Of a stretch of DNA of 64,000 nucleotides, positions 42,283 through 51,578 are shown one piece after another (the first letter of the stretch is position 1; each line of letters opens with the position of its first letter). This stretch comes from Pedobacter soli (lineage in GTDB: Bacteria > Bacteroidota > Bacteroidia > Sphingobacteriales > Sphingobacteriaceae). The position numbers and the translations under genes are program-made. The notes beneath the pieces are model-generated. The model did no database searches, was not told the DNA's origin, and saw only the letters and a program-made list of their open reading frames with translations. The stretch lies in assembly GCF_900101435.1 (NCBI RefSeq), contig NZ_FMZH01000006.1, positions 312,902 to 376,901 on the forward strand. Direction: 5' to 3'.

Positions 42283-42539
42283 GGTTATCTATATTGTAAA
42301 AGCTGGCAACAAAGATAGAAAAATAGGGATAGCCAGCATTCTTTTACAGGTTTCTTGTCTTTATATTGACAATTAACTGATTTTTAAGTAGACCTTGTTT
42401 TAATTTCGGTTCTTATTTATATCGGTTCTTATTAATTCTACTTTAAACTACCGGTGAAGGTAAAATTTCATCACCTAAATGATTAATTTTGGCACCAGAT
42501 AACTAATACGGATTAACGAACAACTAACCTGCGACGAAT

Positions 42540-43220
42540 ATGCGCCTCAACCAATGCTATAAGCTTTTATTTTTTATTGTCCTTTTACCTTTTTTAAGCT
42601 CTTGTTTTGAAGTAATTGAAGAAATTTCGATGAAAAACGACGGCACCGGAGATGTGGTACTAACCATAAACCTGAGCCAAAGTAAAACCAAAATAGCCTC
42701 GGTAATGCTGCTGGATAGCGTACAGGGCTATAAAGTGCCCAGCAAGCAAAAAATACAGCAGGAATTAAATGAGGCTGTAGCCTATTTAAAAAAATCGGAA
42801 GGGATTACGAATGTGAAAAGCACTACAGATTTTAACAACTTTATTGCGACCATCAGTTTTTCGTTTAAAGATGTTTCCAATATCAATAACATCACCAAAA
42901 ACATCCTGGCACAACAAAAAATTAAGGCCACCAATACCTCGTTATACAGTTACAACAAGGCCTCTAAAACTTTTAACAGACAGTACCAGGCTATTGGCTC
43001 GGCTAAAACCGAATTCAACAAATTAAAGCCAAAAGACAAGGCTGTTTTTAACGGCGCTACCTATACCAGCATTTACCGTTTCGAATCGCTTGTAACAAGT
43101 AGCACCAATCCGGCATCAAATGTATCTAAATCAAAAAAAGCAGTGATGCTTAGAAGCACCATTACCGATTTAATAAACGGAAAAATTAACGTATCTAATT
43201 CTATACAACTAGCTAAATAA
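42540..43220 (+). CDS. Predicted lipoprotein, 226 aa
   Basis: A lipoprotein signal (LLFFIVLLPFLSSCFEV, lipobox LSSC) begins the protein. The rest is a soluble beta-rich body, FEVIEEISMKNDGTGDVVLTINLSQ, resembling the LPP20/periplasmic lipoproteins that precede DUF4836-type proteins in Bacteroidota. No catalytic motif. It is 33-56 nt upstream of the next gene, depending on the start used, so the two are probably co-expressed. Confidence 0.65.
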   Translation: MRLNQCYKLLFFIVLLPFLSSCFEVIEEISMKNDGTGDVVLTINLSQSKTKIASVMLLDSVQGYKVPSKQKIQQELNEAVAYLKKSEGITNVKSTTDFNNFIATISFSFKDVSNINNITKNILAQQKIKATNTSLYSYNKASKTFNRQYQAIGSAKTEFNKLKPKDKAVFNGATYTSIYRFESLVTSSTNPASNVSKSKKAVMLRSTITDLINGKINVSNSIQLAK

Positions 43221-43276
43221 CACAACCATTTACCTGTAATTACGCAGGAGCAATGCTCACACAACAAAAATTACCA

Positions 43277-45286
43277 ATGAAAAAAATTCTATTTTCCTTC
43301 TCCCTCCTGTTATTATTCAACTTAGCCAAAGCTCAGGATCTGGTTAAAAAAATACCCGCTAACGCATTTACTGTGGCCACAATTAAAGGCGATAATATTT
43401 TTAAACTGATGTTTGTAAAAGATTTTAACGAATCTTTTGTTGGTAAGAAGTTACTTGAAGGTACTTCAAAATCGCTCGATAAAAACTTTACTACTATCGA
43501 AGATTTCGGGATTAACCTGGATAAAAACATGTATTACTTTAACCAGTTAACCGATAGCATCACCTACAACTGTTTTCTGATTCCCTTAAAAGATGCCACT
43601 AAATTTGAAAGCCTGATTAACAACAAGGATAATAAAATTAAAACCACCGGCGATACCAAAACCATGGTATTGCCAGATAGTACCAGCATTATTAAGTGGA
43701 ATAACAACATGATGTATTTTGTTACCGGCAGCATTAAAAGTTCTTTCTTTGCTGATTCGGCTAAATCGGCCCGTTATGGCATTAAAGATATCAGGTTTCA
43801 AAATGACGAAGCTGCTTTGGCCAATAGCGCCGCTGTTGCGGTAGATTCGGCATACGTAACCACAACCGACGAGCCTATGGTAGAAGCTGTACCTGCACCA
43901 CCTGTAAAGGTTAAGGCAAAGCAAAAAACAGCTTCGAAAAAGACTGCTAAAAAAGCCTCAGGCAAGAAAAAGCCGGCAAAGAAAAAAGCTGCAGTAAAAC
44001 CAAAGCAAGAAGTTGAAGAAGAAGTTATAGCTGATGCTGCCATGGATGTTGCAGAAGCAGTACCTGCAACAGAAAGGGCAAACGCAGACTATGACCATTA
44101 CCAGCAGGAACGTGCCGAACAGGAAGCCAAGCAAAAAAAACTGGCCTTTACCTGGATGGCTGCACAAGCCGAACAAATTTTTAACGGCAACTACGAATCT
44201 ATTGAAAATAACAAATCCTACACAAGCAGTTTAGATAGCAAAGCGATTGCAGAACTTTGGGTTTCGAGCCTGCAGGATGTTTATAATGCGGTTGCTCCTG
44301 AATTTGGCACTTACGGCAAATCGGGTTTAATGAAAGGTTACGGCAATTTAAATGCTAAATTGTTTATGGATAACAAGAGTTTCCGCATTTCTACCGGTTT
44401 AGAACTGGCACAAGAACAGGCTGAATCATACAAAAAAATCATGAACAAAAAGCTGAACAAAAACTTTTTAAAGTATGTAAACAGCGAAAAAGCAATTGGT
44501 TTTATGAGCTACGCCATTGATACCAAAGCTTACCTGGAAGAATTACCCAGACTGATGAAACAAACTTATGGCTCATTTCTTGGCGCCCGAATGGATGAAG
44601 AAATGGACTTAGGCGCCGATCTGCTGTCTCTTTTACTCGATGAAGAAGCAGTGAGCAAAGTAATTAAAGGAGATGCCTTGTTTGTAATTAACGGATTAAA
44701 TAGTAAAGAGGTAACCTACACGACTTACGATTACGATGATGATTACAAACAGAAAGAAGTGGTAAAAACTAAAAATGAAACACTCCCCGATTTTCTTTTT
44801 ATGTTCTCATCTGATGATACCAGGTTAATTAACAAACTGATTAAATATGGTGTAAACAAAAACTTTGTAAGCGCCGAGGGCAACATTTATAAAATAATAG
44901 AAAAGAAAAGCCCGATTGATATTTATTTCCTGATTAAAGATGGTATTGTATTTTTCGGTAATTCGTTAACCGAAATACAGGCGATCAACAGCAACCAGGT
45001 AAAAAGCCAGATTAGCAAAACACATAAAAACCTATTAAGCAAAAACAATTTCAGCTTTTTGTTTAATGCTAAAAACCTGGTAGGCAAAGTACCGGCTTCT
45101 GAAATTGGTGGCGAAGAAACTGCTAAAAAATTCAACAGCACTTTAGAGAAAATGGGTAATGTGTACATGAAATCGAATCCGATTAAAGGTAATCTGGTAT
45201 CGGCTGATATTAGCGCAGAAATTCCGAACGGCCATGAGAACGCTTTAAAATATTTGTTCTCGTTAATCGAAAATGCAGCTAAGTAG
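43277..45286 (+). CDS. DUF4836-like secreted protein with a Lys/Ala-rich linker
   Basis: The ATG giving MKKILFSFSLLLLFNLAKAQ is chosen because it begins a clear signal peptide. The 669-residue product has an N-terminal region (KKIPANAFTVATIKGDNIFKL) and a C-terminal region (VFFGNSLTEIQ) that look like the DUF4836 family. Between them (about residues 213-245) is a run rich in Lys and Ala that resembles a histone H1 tail, followed by a Glu-rich piece. Function unknown. The gene at 45357 is a paralogue with a related YEYNDDFEQVEK/YDYDDDYKQKE element. Confidence 0.7.
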   Translation: MKKILFSFSLLLLFNLAKAQDLVKKIPANAFTVATIKGDNIFKLMFVKDFNESFVGKKLLEGTSKSLDKNFTTIEDFGINLDKNMYYFNQLTDSITYNCFLIPLKDATKFESLINNKDNKIKTTGDTKTMVLPDSTSIIKWNNNMMYFVTGSIKSSFFADSAKSARYGIKDIRFQNDEAALANSAAVAVDSAYVTTTDEPMVEAVPAPPVKVKAKQKTASKKTAKKASGKKKPAKKKAAVKPKQEVEEEVIADAAMDVAEAVPATERANADYDHYQQERAEQEAKQKKLAFTWMAAQAEQIFNGNYESIENNKSYTSSLDSKAIAELWVSSLQDVYNAVAPEFGTYGKSGLMKGYGNLNAKLFMDNKSFRISTGLELAQEQAESYKKIMNKKLNKNFLKYVNSEKAIGFMSYAIDTKAYLEELPRLMKQTYGSFLGARMDEEMDLGADLLSLLLDEEAVSKVIKGDALFVINGLNSKEVTYTTYDYDDDYKQKEVVKTKNETLPDFLFMFSSDDTRLINKLIKYGVNKNFVSAEGNIYKIIEKKSPIDIYFLIKDGIVFFGNSLTEIQAINSNQVKSQISKTHKNLLSKNNFSFLFNAKNLVGKVPASEIGGEETAKKFNSTLEKMGNVYMKSNPIKGNLVSADISAEIPNGHENALKYLFSLIENAAK

Positions 45287-45316
45287 ATCAGTTTTCAGTT
45301 AACAGTTTTCAATTGG

Positions 45317-45350
45317 CAGTTAACCGATTTAAACAATTAACCGATTAACC
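45317..45350. repeat. Dispersed intergenic repeat (CAGTTAACCGATTTAAAC type), copy 2
   Basis: CAGTTAACCGATTTAAACAA begins a 26-base stretch identical to the copy at 37196. It ends 6 nt before the next gene start, so it forms the whole leader of that gene. Confidence 0.65.
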
Positions 45351-45356
45351 TTAATT

Positions 45357-46751
45357 ATGGTGAAATTTTTAAAAATAACAGCAGCAATAGTCATATTGCT
45401 GCTTCTTTTTTATTTTGGTTTTTTTAAATACAGGCAAATCCAGGCCAACAAAGTATTAATTCCTGCTACTACCCAAACTTTGCTTAAAATAAATGTAGAT
45501 GAGCTATACAAAACCATTGCGGTTAGCTATTTAAAACACCCCGGTCAATATGCTGGGGCAGACAAGAAAGGGATTAAAGAAAAGGTTGATGATTTAAATA
45601 CAGGCTTAAAAATACCTGCAAATATTTATATATATGCCTTAAACGGAAAGGTAAAAAACACTTTTTTCTCGCGTATGGAAATCGCAGATAGCTCAGCATT
45701 TAATCGCTTTATCCTGAAAAAACTCTCTTTAATAAAAAAGGAGGCTCATTTTTTTCAATCTGCCGACTCAACTTTTTGCCTCCTGTTTAACAAAACGACG
45801 GTAGCCATAGCATTTACCCCCAAAAAGGAATCAGTAAAAACGGCTCTGGAAGAAATATTATCACAGAAAAACATGGTTAAAATTAGTGATAGTAAGTTTG
45901 AGCAAATGGCCGACCTTTCCGATCACCTGTCCTTTCAAAATGCAGAAAATTTAAGCAAAATTAATTTTAGAGATGGAAAAATTGATTTTAGCAGTGAATT
46001 CGAGAATAAATGGATAGAACCTGCTGCCTACCCCAAGCATAGGAAGCTAAATCCCGAAAGTACAGTGAGTATGTGGTTAAACGGGAAATTTAAATCTGCT
46101 TCGTCTCCAAAAAACACACCTGCAAGTTCTTCTGTTTTCTCAAAAGATAACTTTTTAAAATTCTATAAAGGCTATCTGGATTTTGAGTGGACCAATACGG
46201 TAAAACAAGTTGACACGGTAATAACTTACGAATACAATGATGACTTTGAGCAAGTGGAAAAAAAAGTCGCCAGAGAGCGGAAAATTCCAGGTATTTCTAT
46301 CAATATGACTGCAAACGATAAGGACGTGAGCAACTATCTTAAATCGTCGGGCTTTCTGGATCAATCGACTGGAAAGATTAGTGCTACTATGATTCCGCTA
46401 TACCAGCTTTACTTTAAGGGTAACGATGGTAACATTCAGTTGAGCACATTGCCAAACGCTAAACCTGACCTTAAAATGGAATCATCTGCTGATTTCTTTT
46501 ATTTTAAGGTAGATTTTAACAAGTTGATTAAACAAACATCAATACCCTTGATTGCAGATAAACTGGGTAGTTTTAATCAATTGGAGATTAAAGCCAAAAG
46601 CACAGGAAAAGACAAAATTAAACTTGAATCGGAACTATTATTTTTAAATAGGGATGCCAACGCCCTCATCCAACTTTTAAAATTGTTTAAAAATGGCTTC
46701 AACAGCTCCCTGGATTTTAATTTATCTTTTGATATTCCGGTAAGCAAGTAA
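45357..46751 (+). CDS. Membrane-anchored DUF4836-like protein, paralogue of the preceding gene
   Basis: The 464-residue protein has an N-terminal membrane helix (about 5-25, ITAAIVILLLLFYFGFF) and an otherwise soluble body. The start KVLIPATTQTLLKINVDELYK parallels the neighbour's AFTVATIKGDNIF. The central TVITYEYNDDFEQVEKKV matches YTTYDYDDDYKQKEVV of the preceding protein. It lacks the Lys/Ala linker. Function unknown; both sit in the envelope and are likely a tandem duplication. Confidence 0.65.
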   Translation: MVKFLKITAAIVILLLLFYFGFFKYRQIQANKVLIPATTQTLLKINVDELYKTIAVSYLKHPGQYAGADKKGIKEKVDDLNTGLKIPANIYIYALNGKVKNTFFSRMEIADSSAFNRFILKKLSLIKKEAHFFQSADSTFCLLFNKTTVAIAFTPKKESVKTALEEILSQKNMVKISDSKFEQMADLSDHLSFQNAENLSKINFRDGKIDFSSEFENKWIEPAAYPKHRKLNPESTVSMWLNGKFKSASSPKNTPASSSVFSKDNFLKFYKGYLDFEWTNTVKQVDTVITYEYNDDFEQVEKKVARERKIPGISINMTANDKDVSNYLKSSGFLDQSTGKISATMIPLYQLYFKGNDGNIQLSTLPNAKPDLKMESSADFFYFKVDFNKLIKQTSIPLIADKLGSFNQLEIKAKSTGKDKIKLESELLFLNRDANALIQLLKLFKNGFNSSLDFNLSFDIPVSK

Positions 46752-46857
46752 AGTCATTTCCAAAATAAAAACAGAAATACGCGCTGTTATATTTGTTCTT
46801 TATTTTCTTAACTAAACGTTGGTATATTCGTAGATCGATAATATAAAAACTTCTTAA

Positions 46858-48462
46858 ATGCTTCACGATAACTTGATTCTTATTCTGGTTCTACTTTTAG
46901 GTGTGACCCTATTGGTGATGATTGGCCAGAAGATAAAAATCTCCTATCCTATCTTTTTGGTATTAGCCGGCTTACTTATTGGCTTTATCCCTGGTATTCC
47001 GCATATCAAAATAGACCCAAATATTGTTTTCCTGCTTTTTTTACCACCCCTGCTTTATGAAGCTGCCTGGTTTACCTCGTGGAAAGATTTCTGGGAATAT
47101 AAGGGTGCCATTTTTTTAATGGCCGTGGGTTTGGTTTTTATTACCTCTGTAGCAGTTGCTTATGCATCTGTGGCATTTATACCAGGTTTTACCCTGGCAC
47201 TCGGCTTTTTATTGGGCGGCATTGTTTCGCCACCTGATGCCGTTGCCGCAGCAGCAGTATTAAAAGGCATGAAAATTCCGAAGGTAGTAAGTGCTTTGCT
47301 GGAAGGCGAAAGTTTGGTAAATGATGCCTCCAGTTTAATTGTATTTAAATTTGCATTGGCTACTGTAGTTAGCGGCACATTTGTAATGCAGGACGCGGCA
47401 GTAAGTTTTGTTACTGTTGCTGGCCTGGGGATTTTAATCGGCCTTGCCATTGGTGGTATATTCTATGTTATTCACCGGTGGTTACCCACAACTGATAATA
47501 TCGATACGGTTCTTACCTTACTTACACCATACTTTATGTATATCATTGCCGAGCATTTCGAAGCTTCAGGCGTAATGGCTGTAGTATCGGGTGGCTTATT
47601 ACTTTCCAGCCAATCGCATGTAATCTTAACTTCAAATTCGAGGATCAAAACGGTTAATGTCTGGTCATCATTAATATTTATGCTTAATGGCGTGGTATTT
47701 ATATTAATTGGTCTGGCCCTACCCGATATTGTTCATGGTTTAGGCCCCGATTATCCAATCATCAAAGCTATTGGTTATGGATTGGGAATAAGTATACTGG
47801 CGCTTATCGTTCGCATGGTATGGTTAGTTTCAACAGCCCAGATTACACTTCTGTTTAACAAAAGAACGAGAATACGTTACCGGGATATGACCTGGCATTC
47901 TTATGTGGTAGTTATTTATGCCGGAATGAGAGGTGTGGTATCTTTAGCTGCAGCACTTTCTATTCCGGTAATGATTTCTGATTCAGTGGCTTTTCCTTTA
48001 AGAAACCTGATCTTATTCATTACCTTTGTGGTGATTTTCATTACCCTGGTTTTACAAGGCCTAACCCTTCCCTTGGTGATTAAACTGCTTAAAATCCCTG
48101 AATCCAAAAGTAAATTAACAGAACAAGAGCAGACTAATCAGATTAAACTAAAATTGATCGATCTTTCATTAGATAAGTTAAATGCCGATTATCAGCACCA
48201 GTGTACGCACAATGAGTTAATGGTTAACTTAAAGGCAGAACTGCACCATACTTTGAAAGAAAAAAAGGATAATATCCACGCTTTTAAAAGGGGTGAAATT
48301 GATAAAGAGGATTTGAAAGCTTATCAGGAAATAGTGCTCACCTTAATTCAGCTTCAGCGGGACGAGTTGCACCATTTAAAGCGTAACAAAGAATATGATG
48401 ATGAAGTGATCAGAAAAGAAGAATGGAGGCTGGATTTAGAAGAGTTGAGTGTTACATCTTAA
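46858..48462 (+). CDS. CPA1-type Na+/H+ antiporter
   Basis: The 534-residue protein has about twelve membrane helices in residues 1-405. The ion-binding region reads SPPDAVAAAAVLKGM and LEGESLVNDASSLIVFKFAL, matching NhaP-type antiporters with the ND pair. A charged cytoplasmic helical tail (about 415-534) follows. It exchanges Na+ or K+ for protons at the inner membrane. A TATATTTG -7-like box (46789-46796) lies about 60 nt before the start. Confidence 0.92.
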   Translation: MLHDNLILILVLLLGVTLLVMIGQKIKISYPIFLVLAGLLIGFIPGIPHIKIDPNIVFLLFLPPLLYEAAWFTSWKDFWEYKGAIFLMAVGLVFITSVAVAYASVAFIPGFTLALGFLLGGIVSPPDAVAAAAVLKGMKIPKVVSALLEGESLVNDASSLIVFKFALATVVSGTFVMQDAAVSFVTVAGLGILIGLAIGGIFYVIHRWLPTTDNIDTVLTLLTPYFMYIIAEHFEASGVMAVVSGGLLLSSQSHVILTSNSRIKTVNVWSSLIFMLNGVVFILIGLALPDIVHGLGPDYPIIKAIGYGLGISILALIVRMVWLVSTAQITLLFNKRTRIRYRDMTWHSYVVVIYAGMRGVVSLAAALSIPVMISDSVAFPLRNLILFITFVVIFITLVLQGLTLPLVIKLLKIPESKSKLTEQEQTNQIKLKLIDLSLDKLNADYQHQCTHNELMVNLKAELHHTLKEKKDNIHAFKRGEIDKEDLKAYQEIVLTLIQLQRDELHHLKRNKEYDDEVIRKEEWRLDLEELSVTS

Positions 48463-48520
48463 GACCTGTTTTAAAATCTAAATAAATAGAAAACTTAAAA
48501 CTAAAGCAGCCAAGAATAAA

Positions 48521-48560
48521 AAATCCCTGCAGATTTTACGTCTGCAGGGATTTTTCTTTT
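48521..48560. terminator. Bidirectional terminator
   Basis: AAAATCCCTGCAGA and TCTGCAGGGATTTT form a perfect 14-bp stem with a 7-nt loop, followed by T in both senses. It separates the convergent antiporter and glutamate dehydrogenase genes. Confidence 0.88.
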
Positions 48561-48580
48561 TAACCTTCAGCGTTGAGCCC

Positions 48581-50002
48581 TTATGGCCAAACACCTAAAT
48601 TCATGTAAGAAACGGCAATTTTATCAATCGAGTTAACGAAAGCAGCTGTTCTTAATGTTTTGGTACCAGGTTTTGTCATCAAAGTTTCGCGTATTTCGTG
48701 GTACGAATGGATCATGGTGTCTTCTAAACCAGAGTTAACCAGCTCCATTTCAGATGCACCTTTCACAATCATTAAACGGTGCTCAGGAAGAATGGTTTTC
48801 CCGGTCAGGTTTTCTAATGTATTGATCAGGTTGGCATTTGAGTTAGCCGCGTAACGGTTTTCCATACGACCAAAGGCCACGTGCGAAAGGTTTTTTAACC
48901 ATTCGAAATAAGAAACCGTAACACCACCGGCATTACAGTACATATCAGGAATAATGATACCGCCCATTTCGGTAAAAATAGCTTCTGCTTCTGGTGTAGT
49001 TGGACCGTTAGCACCTTCGGCAATAATTTTTGCTTTAATGTTGCGGATATTCTGCTCGGTGAACTGGTTTTCTAAAGCTGCCGGAACAATGATATCGCAA
49101 TCCTGCTCTAAACCTTCCATTGAATTTTTGAAATCTTTGGCACCAGGGAAGCCTAAAATTGAACCAGTGTTTTTACGGTGTGCAAAAACCTCATCAACGT
49201 TTAATCCGTTCGGGTTGTAAATAGCACCTTCAAACTCGCAAAGACCAACAATGGTTGCACCAAACTCGGCCAGGAATTTAGCAGAGTGATACCCCACATT
49301 ACCCAAACCTTGTACAATTACCCTTTTATCGCCTAAACCAGCCTTAAAGCCCAGCTTAGCCATATCTTCTGCAACTTCTACACACTCGCGTACTGCGTAA
49401 GCCACACCACGGCCTGTAGCCTCTTTACGACCACGGATACCATGCAAAGCAATTGGTTTACCGGTAACACAACCCAGTGCATCAAGCTGACCAGGGTTCA
49501 TGGTCATATAAGTATCGGCAATCCAGCTCATTTCGCGTTCTCCCGATCCATAATCAGGTGCAGGAACGTCGATACCGGGGCCAATAAAGTTTTTCTTAAT
49601 TAATTCTGTAGTATAACGACGCGTGATGGTTTCAAGCTCGGCAACGCTGTATTGTTTGGTGTTAATTTTAATACCACCTTTTGCACCACCAAAGGGAACG
49701 TTAACAATGGCACATTTGTAAGTCATTAATGCAGCAAGCGCCATTACTTCATCTTCATTTACCATTTCGCTGTAACGGATACCGCCTTTTGTAGGGCTCA
49801 TATGGTGAGAGTGTTCTACGCGCCAGGCATCAATTACTTCAAAACCGTTTCCGCGGCGGATAGGGAACTGGAAACGATACACACTATTACATGTTTTAAT
49901 CTGGTTCAATAAACCTTCGGGATGATTGGTGAATTGAGCCGCACTGTCAAAGTTCTTACAAACATCTGCAAAGAACTTGTTCTCGTCTGCTAGATTAGCC
50001 AT
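48581..50002 (-). CDS. Glutamate dehydrogenase (Glu/Leu/Phe/Val family)
   Basis: The 473-residue protein has the catalytic Lys in PFGGAKGGIKI and HMSPTKGGIRY, the Asp in GIDVPAPDYGSGEREMSWIAD, and a Rossmann region VIVQGLGNVGYHSAKFLAEFG. It catalyses reversible oxidative deamination of glutamate to 2-oxoglutarate in the cytoplasm. The chain is longer than the usual 410-430 because of extra residues at the ends. Cofactor preference cannot be assigned by eye. Confidence 0.93.
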   Translation of the reverse strand: MANLADENKFFADVCKNFDSAAQFTNHPEGLLNQIKTCNSVYRFQFPIRRGNGFEVIDAWRVEHSHHMSPTKGGIRYSEMVNEDEVMALAALMTYKCAIVNVPFGGAKGGIKINTKQYSVAELETITRRYTTELIKKNFIGPGIDVPAPDYGSGEREMSWIADTYMTMNPGQLDALGCVTGKPIALHGIRGRKEATGRGVAYAVRECVEVAEDMAKLGFKAGLGDKRVIVQGLGNVGYHSAKFLAEFGATIVGLCEFEGAIYNPNGLNVDEVFAHRKNTGSILGFPGAKDFKNSMEGLEQDCDIIVPAALENQFTEQNIRNIKAKIIAEGANGPTTPEAEAIFTEMGGIIIPDMYCNAGGVTVSYFEWLKNLSHVAFGRMENRYAANSNANLINTLENLTGKTILPEHRLMIVKGASEMELVNSGLEDTMIHSYHEIRETLMTKPGTKTLRTAAFVNSIDKIAVSYMNLGVWP

Positions 50003-50633
50003 TATTTATTTTTTTTATGAATAAGTTTTCGCTGCAAAATTGCCTAAAAAAACCGCACATATCCAAATGCAAAAATACTTAGTGTACAGCAAACACCACA
50101 CTTTCTGGCCGCTGGGGGCACTTTAGACCGTTTTAAGCAAACTGTACAAAAACAATATTTAAACCTGTTTTAAGGCAGTTATGCCTTGCTTAAATCCGAA
50201 ACAAAACGAAACATTTAGCTGGAATATGAAGCGTTAAACAAGCATAAAAAAAAGTTAAAAAAATATTTTAACACCCTTAAATATACTTAAAACAATTGGA
50301 TTTACGGCACAATTAAGGCCATTTTGAAGAAAGTTTTGCATAAAAAAAGTGATCAATATAAAATTGATCACCTCTTTAAAGTTAATCTAAATCGTCCCGT
50401 TGATTTAATTTATAACTAATCAAACATCACCAATTAATTTGCAAGAAACAATACTATGTAGTAGGTAATTTACATACTTACTGTTTTGTATACTTAATTA
50501 GCGATTTTTAAAAACACAAAAAGCTATATTCCAAGTAGATAAGGATAAAAGTATAATTAGCAAACAGGCTTGATTATTGCGTTCTATTGATTTTAGAGCC
50601 GAAATAAGTTGTAAACTTATTGCGCAGAAAGGC
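50003..50633. other. Intergenic region of 631 nt with a minus-strand terminator
   Basis: I see no convincing ORF. The stretch is AT-rich, with the glutamate dehydrogenase promoter presumably near its left end. The only clear element is a hairpin at 50342-50371 described separately. The 260 nt between that hairpin and the ccmD gene are either a long 3' untranslated region or an undetected small RNA gene. Confidence 0.5.
50342..50371 (-). terminator. Intrinsic terminator on the minus strand
   Basis: GTGATCAAT and ATTGATCAC form a perfect 9-bp stem around a 5-nt loop, followed on the minus strand by seven T. It would end transcripts coming from the ccmB-ccmC-ccmD genes after a long untranslated tail. 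Confidence 0.72.
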
Positions 50634-50852
50634 CTATTTTCCGTTATTGCTTTCTTTTTCTATTTTTTTCAATCTTTTATCGATACTAAAAAGATAAGCT
50701 AATAAGCCCAGTAAGATAATTACGATACAGATTACCACTACGTATATCTTTCCGTTATTGCGTAAGGTATCGGCCATTTCTACACCATTATCCTGTGCAA
50801 ATAACTGTAGGGTAGCCATCATTAATATCAGGGAGAAAAATATCTTCTTCAT
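50634..50852 (-). CDS. ccmD: CcmD-like small membrane protein
   Basis: The 72-residue protein has an apparent signal peptide (MKKIFFSLILMMATLQLFAQ) and one membrane helix (IYVVVICIVIILLGLLAYLF), followed by a Lys/Glu-rich tail. Size, topology and position directly after ccmC (1 nt apart) fit CcmD, which stabilises the CcmC-heme-CcmE complex. The sequence similarity itself is low. Confidence 0.75.
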   Translation of the reverse strand: MKKIFFSLILMMATLQLFAQDNGVEMADTLRNNGKIYVVVICIVIILLGLLAYLFSIDKRLKKIEKESNNGK

Positions 50853-50853
50853 T

Positions 50854-51516
50854 TTAGTTATGTTGTTGTTTGTTTTCTATTGAACGTATTCTGAAACGGA
50901 TGGTATACACCCAGTAACCGATTAATATCCAGCCTAAACATGCCGGATAAAACACCATCCGCATGCGGCTATCTAAATCGTAACTGTTAAAGCCTGGGTT
51001 GCCACCATTTCCGGGGTGTAACGAATCTTTTAAACGGGGAAGCACAAAAAGCAGTACTACCATCATCGGGAAGGCAAAAATGTTATAAATGGCCGAAATT
51101 TTGGCTCTTTTTTGTTCTTCATCGATAGCATTGCGCAGAATGAGGTAAGCAAAATAAAGCAATACCGAAATTGCCGCGAAATTCTGTTTCGGATCGAAGC
51201 TCCAAAATTGTCCCCAGGTATACTTTGCCCAAACAGCCCCTGTTACTAAGCCCAGTAAACCGAAAATAATGCCTGCATTTACACTTTCAACAGCCTTCAT
51301 ATCATCAATTTCACTTTTGGTGCTCAACGACTTGATGCTGTAAAAAACAGAAATAGAAAAAAGTACAATCATGGCAAACCACATTGGCACATGGAAGTAC
51401 AGATTACGAATGGTCTCGTTTAAAATAGCCAGTCGGGGTACACCCAGTAATAAACCTGCAATTGCAGTATAAACAACCAGCACCGAAGCTAAAATTTTCC
51501 ACCAGGTTTTTTTCAT
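50854..51516 (-). CDS. ccmC: Heme exporter/cytochrome c maturation protein CcmC
   Basis: The 220-residue protein has six predicted membrane helices and a WWD-like stretch, KYTWGQFWSFDPKQNFAAIS (about 108-127). CcmC loads heme onto CcmE. It also resembles CcsA, which shares the motif, but the length and the ccmB and ccmD neighbours point to CcmC. The gap to ccmB is 62 nt. Confidence 0.9.
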   Translation of the reverse strand: MKKTWWKILASVLVVYTAIAGLLLGVPRLAILNETIRNLYFHVPMWFAMIVLFSISVFYSIKSLSTKSEIDDMKAVESVNAGIIFGLLGLVTGAVWAKYTWGQFWSFDPKQNFAAISVLLYFAYLILRNAIDEEQKRAKISAIYNIFAFPMMVVLLFVLPRLKDSLHPGNGGNPGFNSYDLDSRMRMVFYPACLGWILIGYWVYTIRFRIRSIENKQQHN

Positions 51517-51578
51517 ATATGTGTATAATTATTGGGGTTGAATGATTGAATGCTATCATTCCATCATTCAATTATTTT

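Noticed and set aside
43586..44234. Alternative frames inside the DUF4836-like gene
   Set aside because: They are shadows in a codon-biased Lys/Ala-rich coding region and have no signal or family features.
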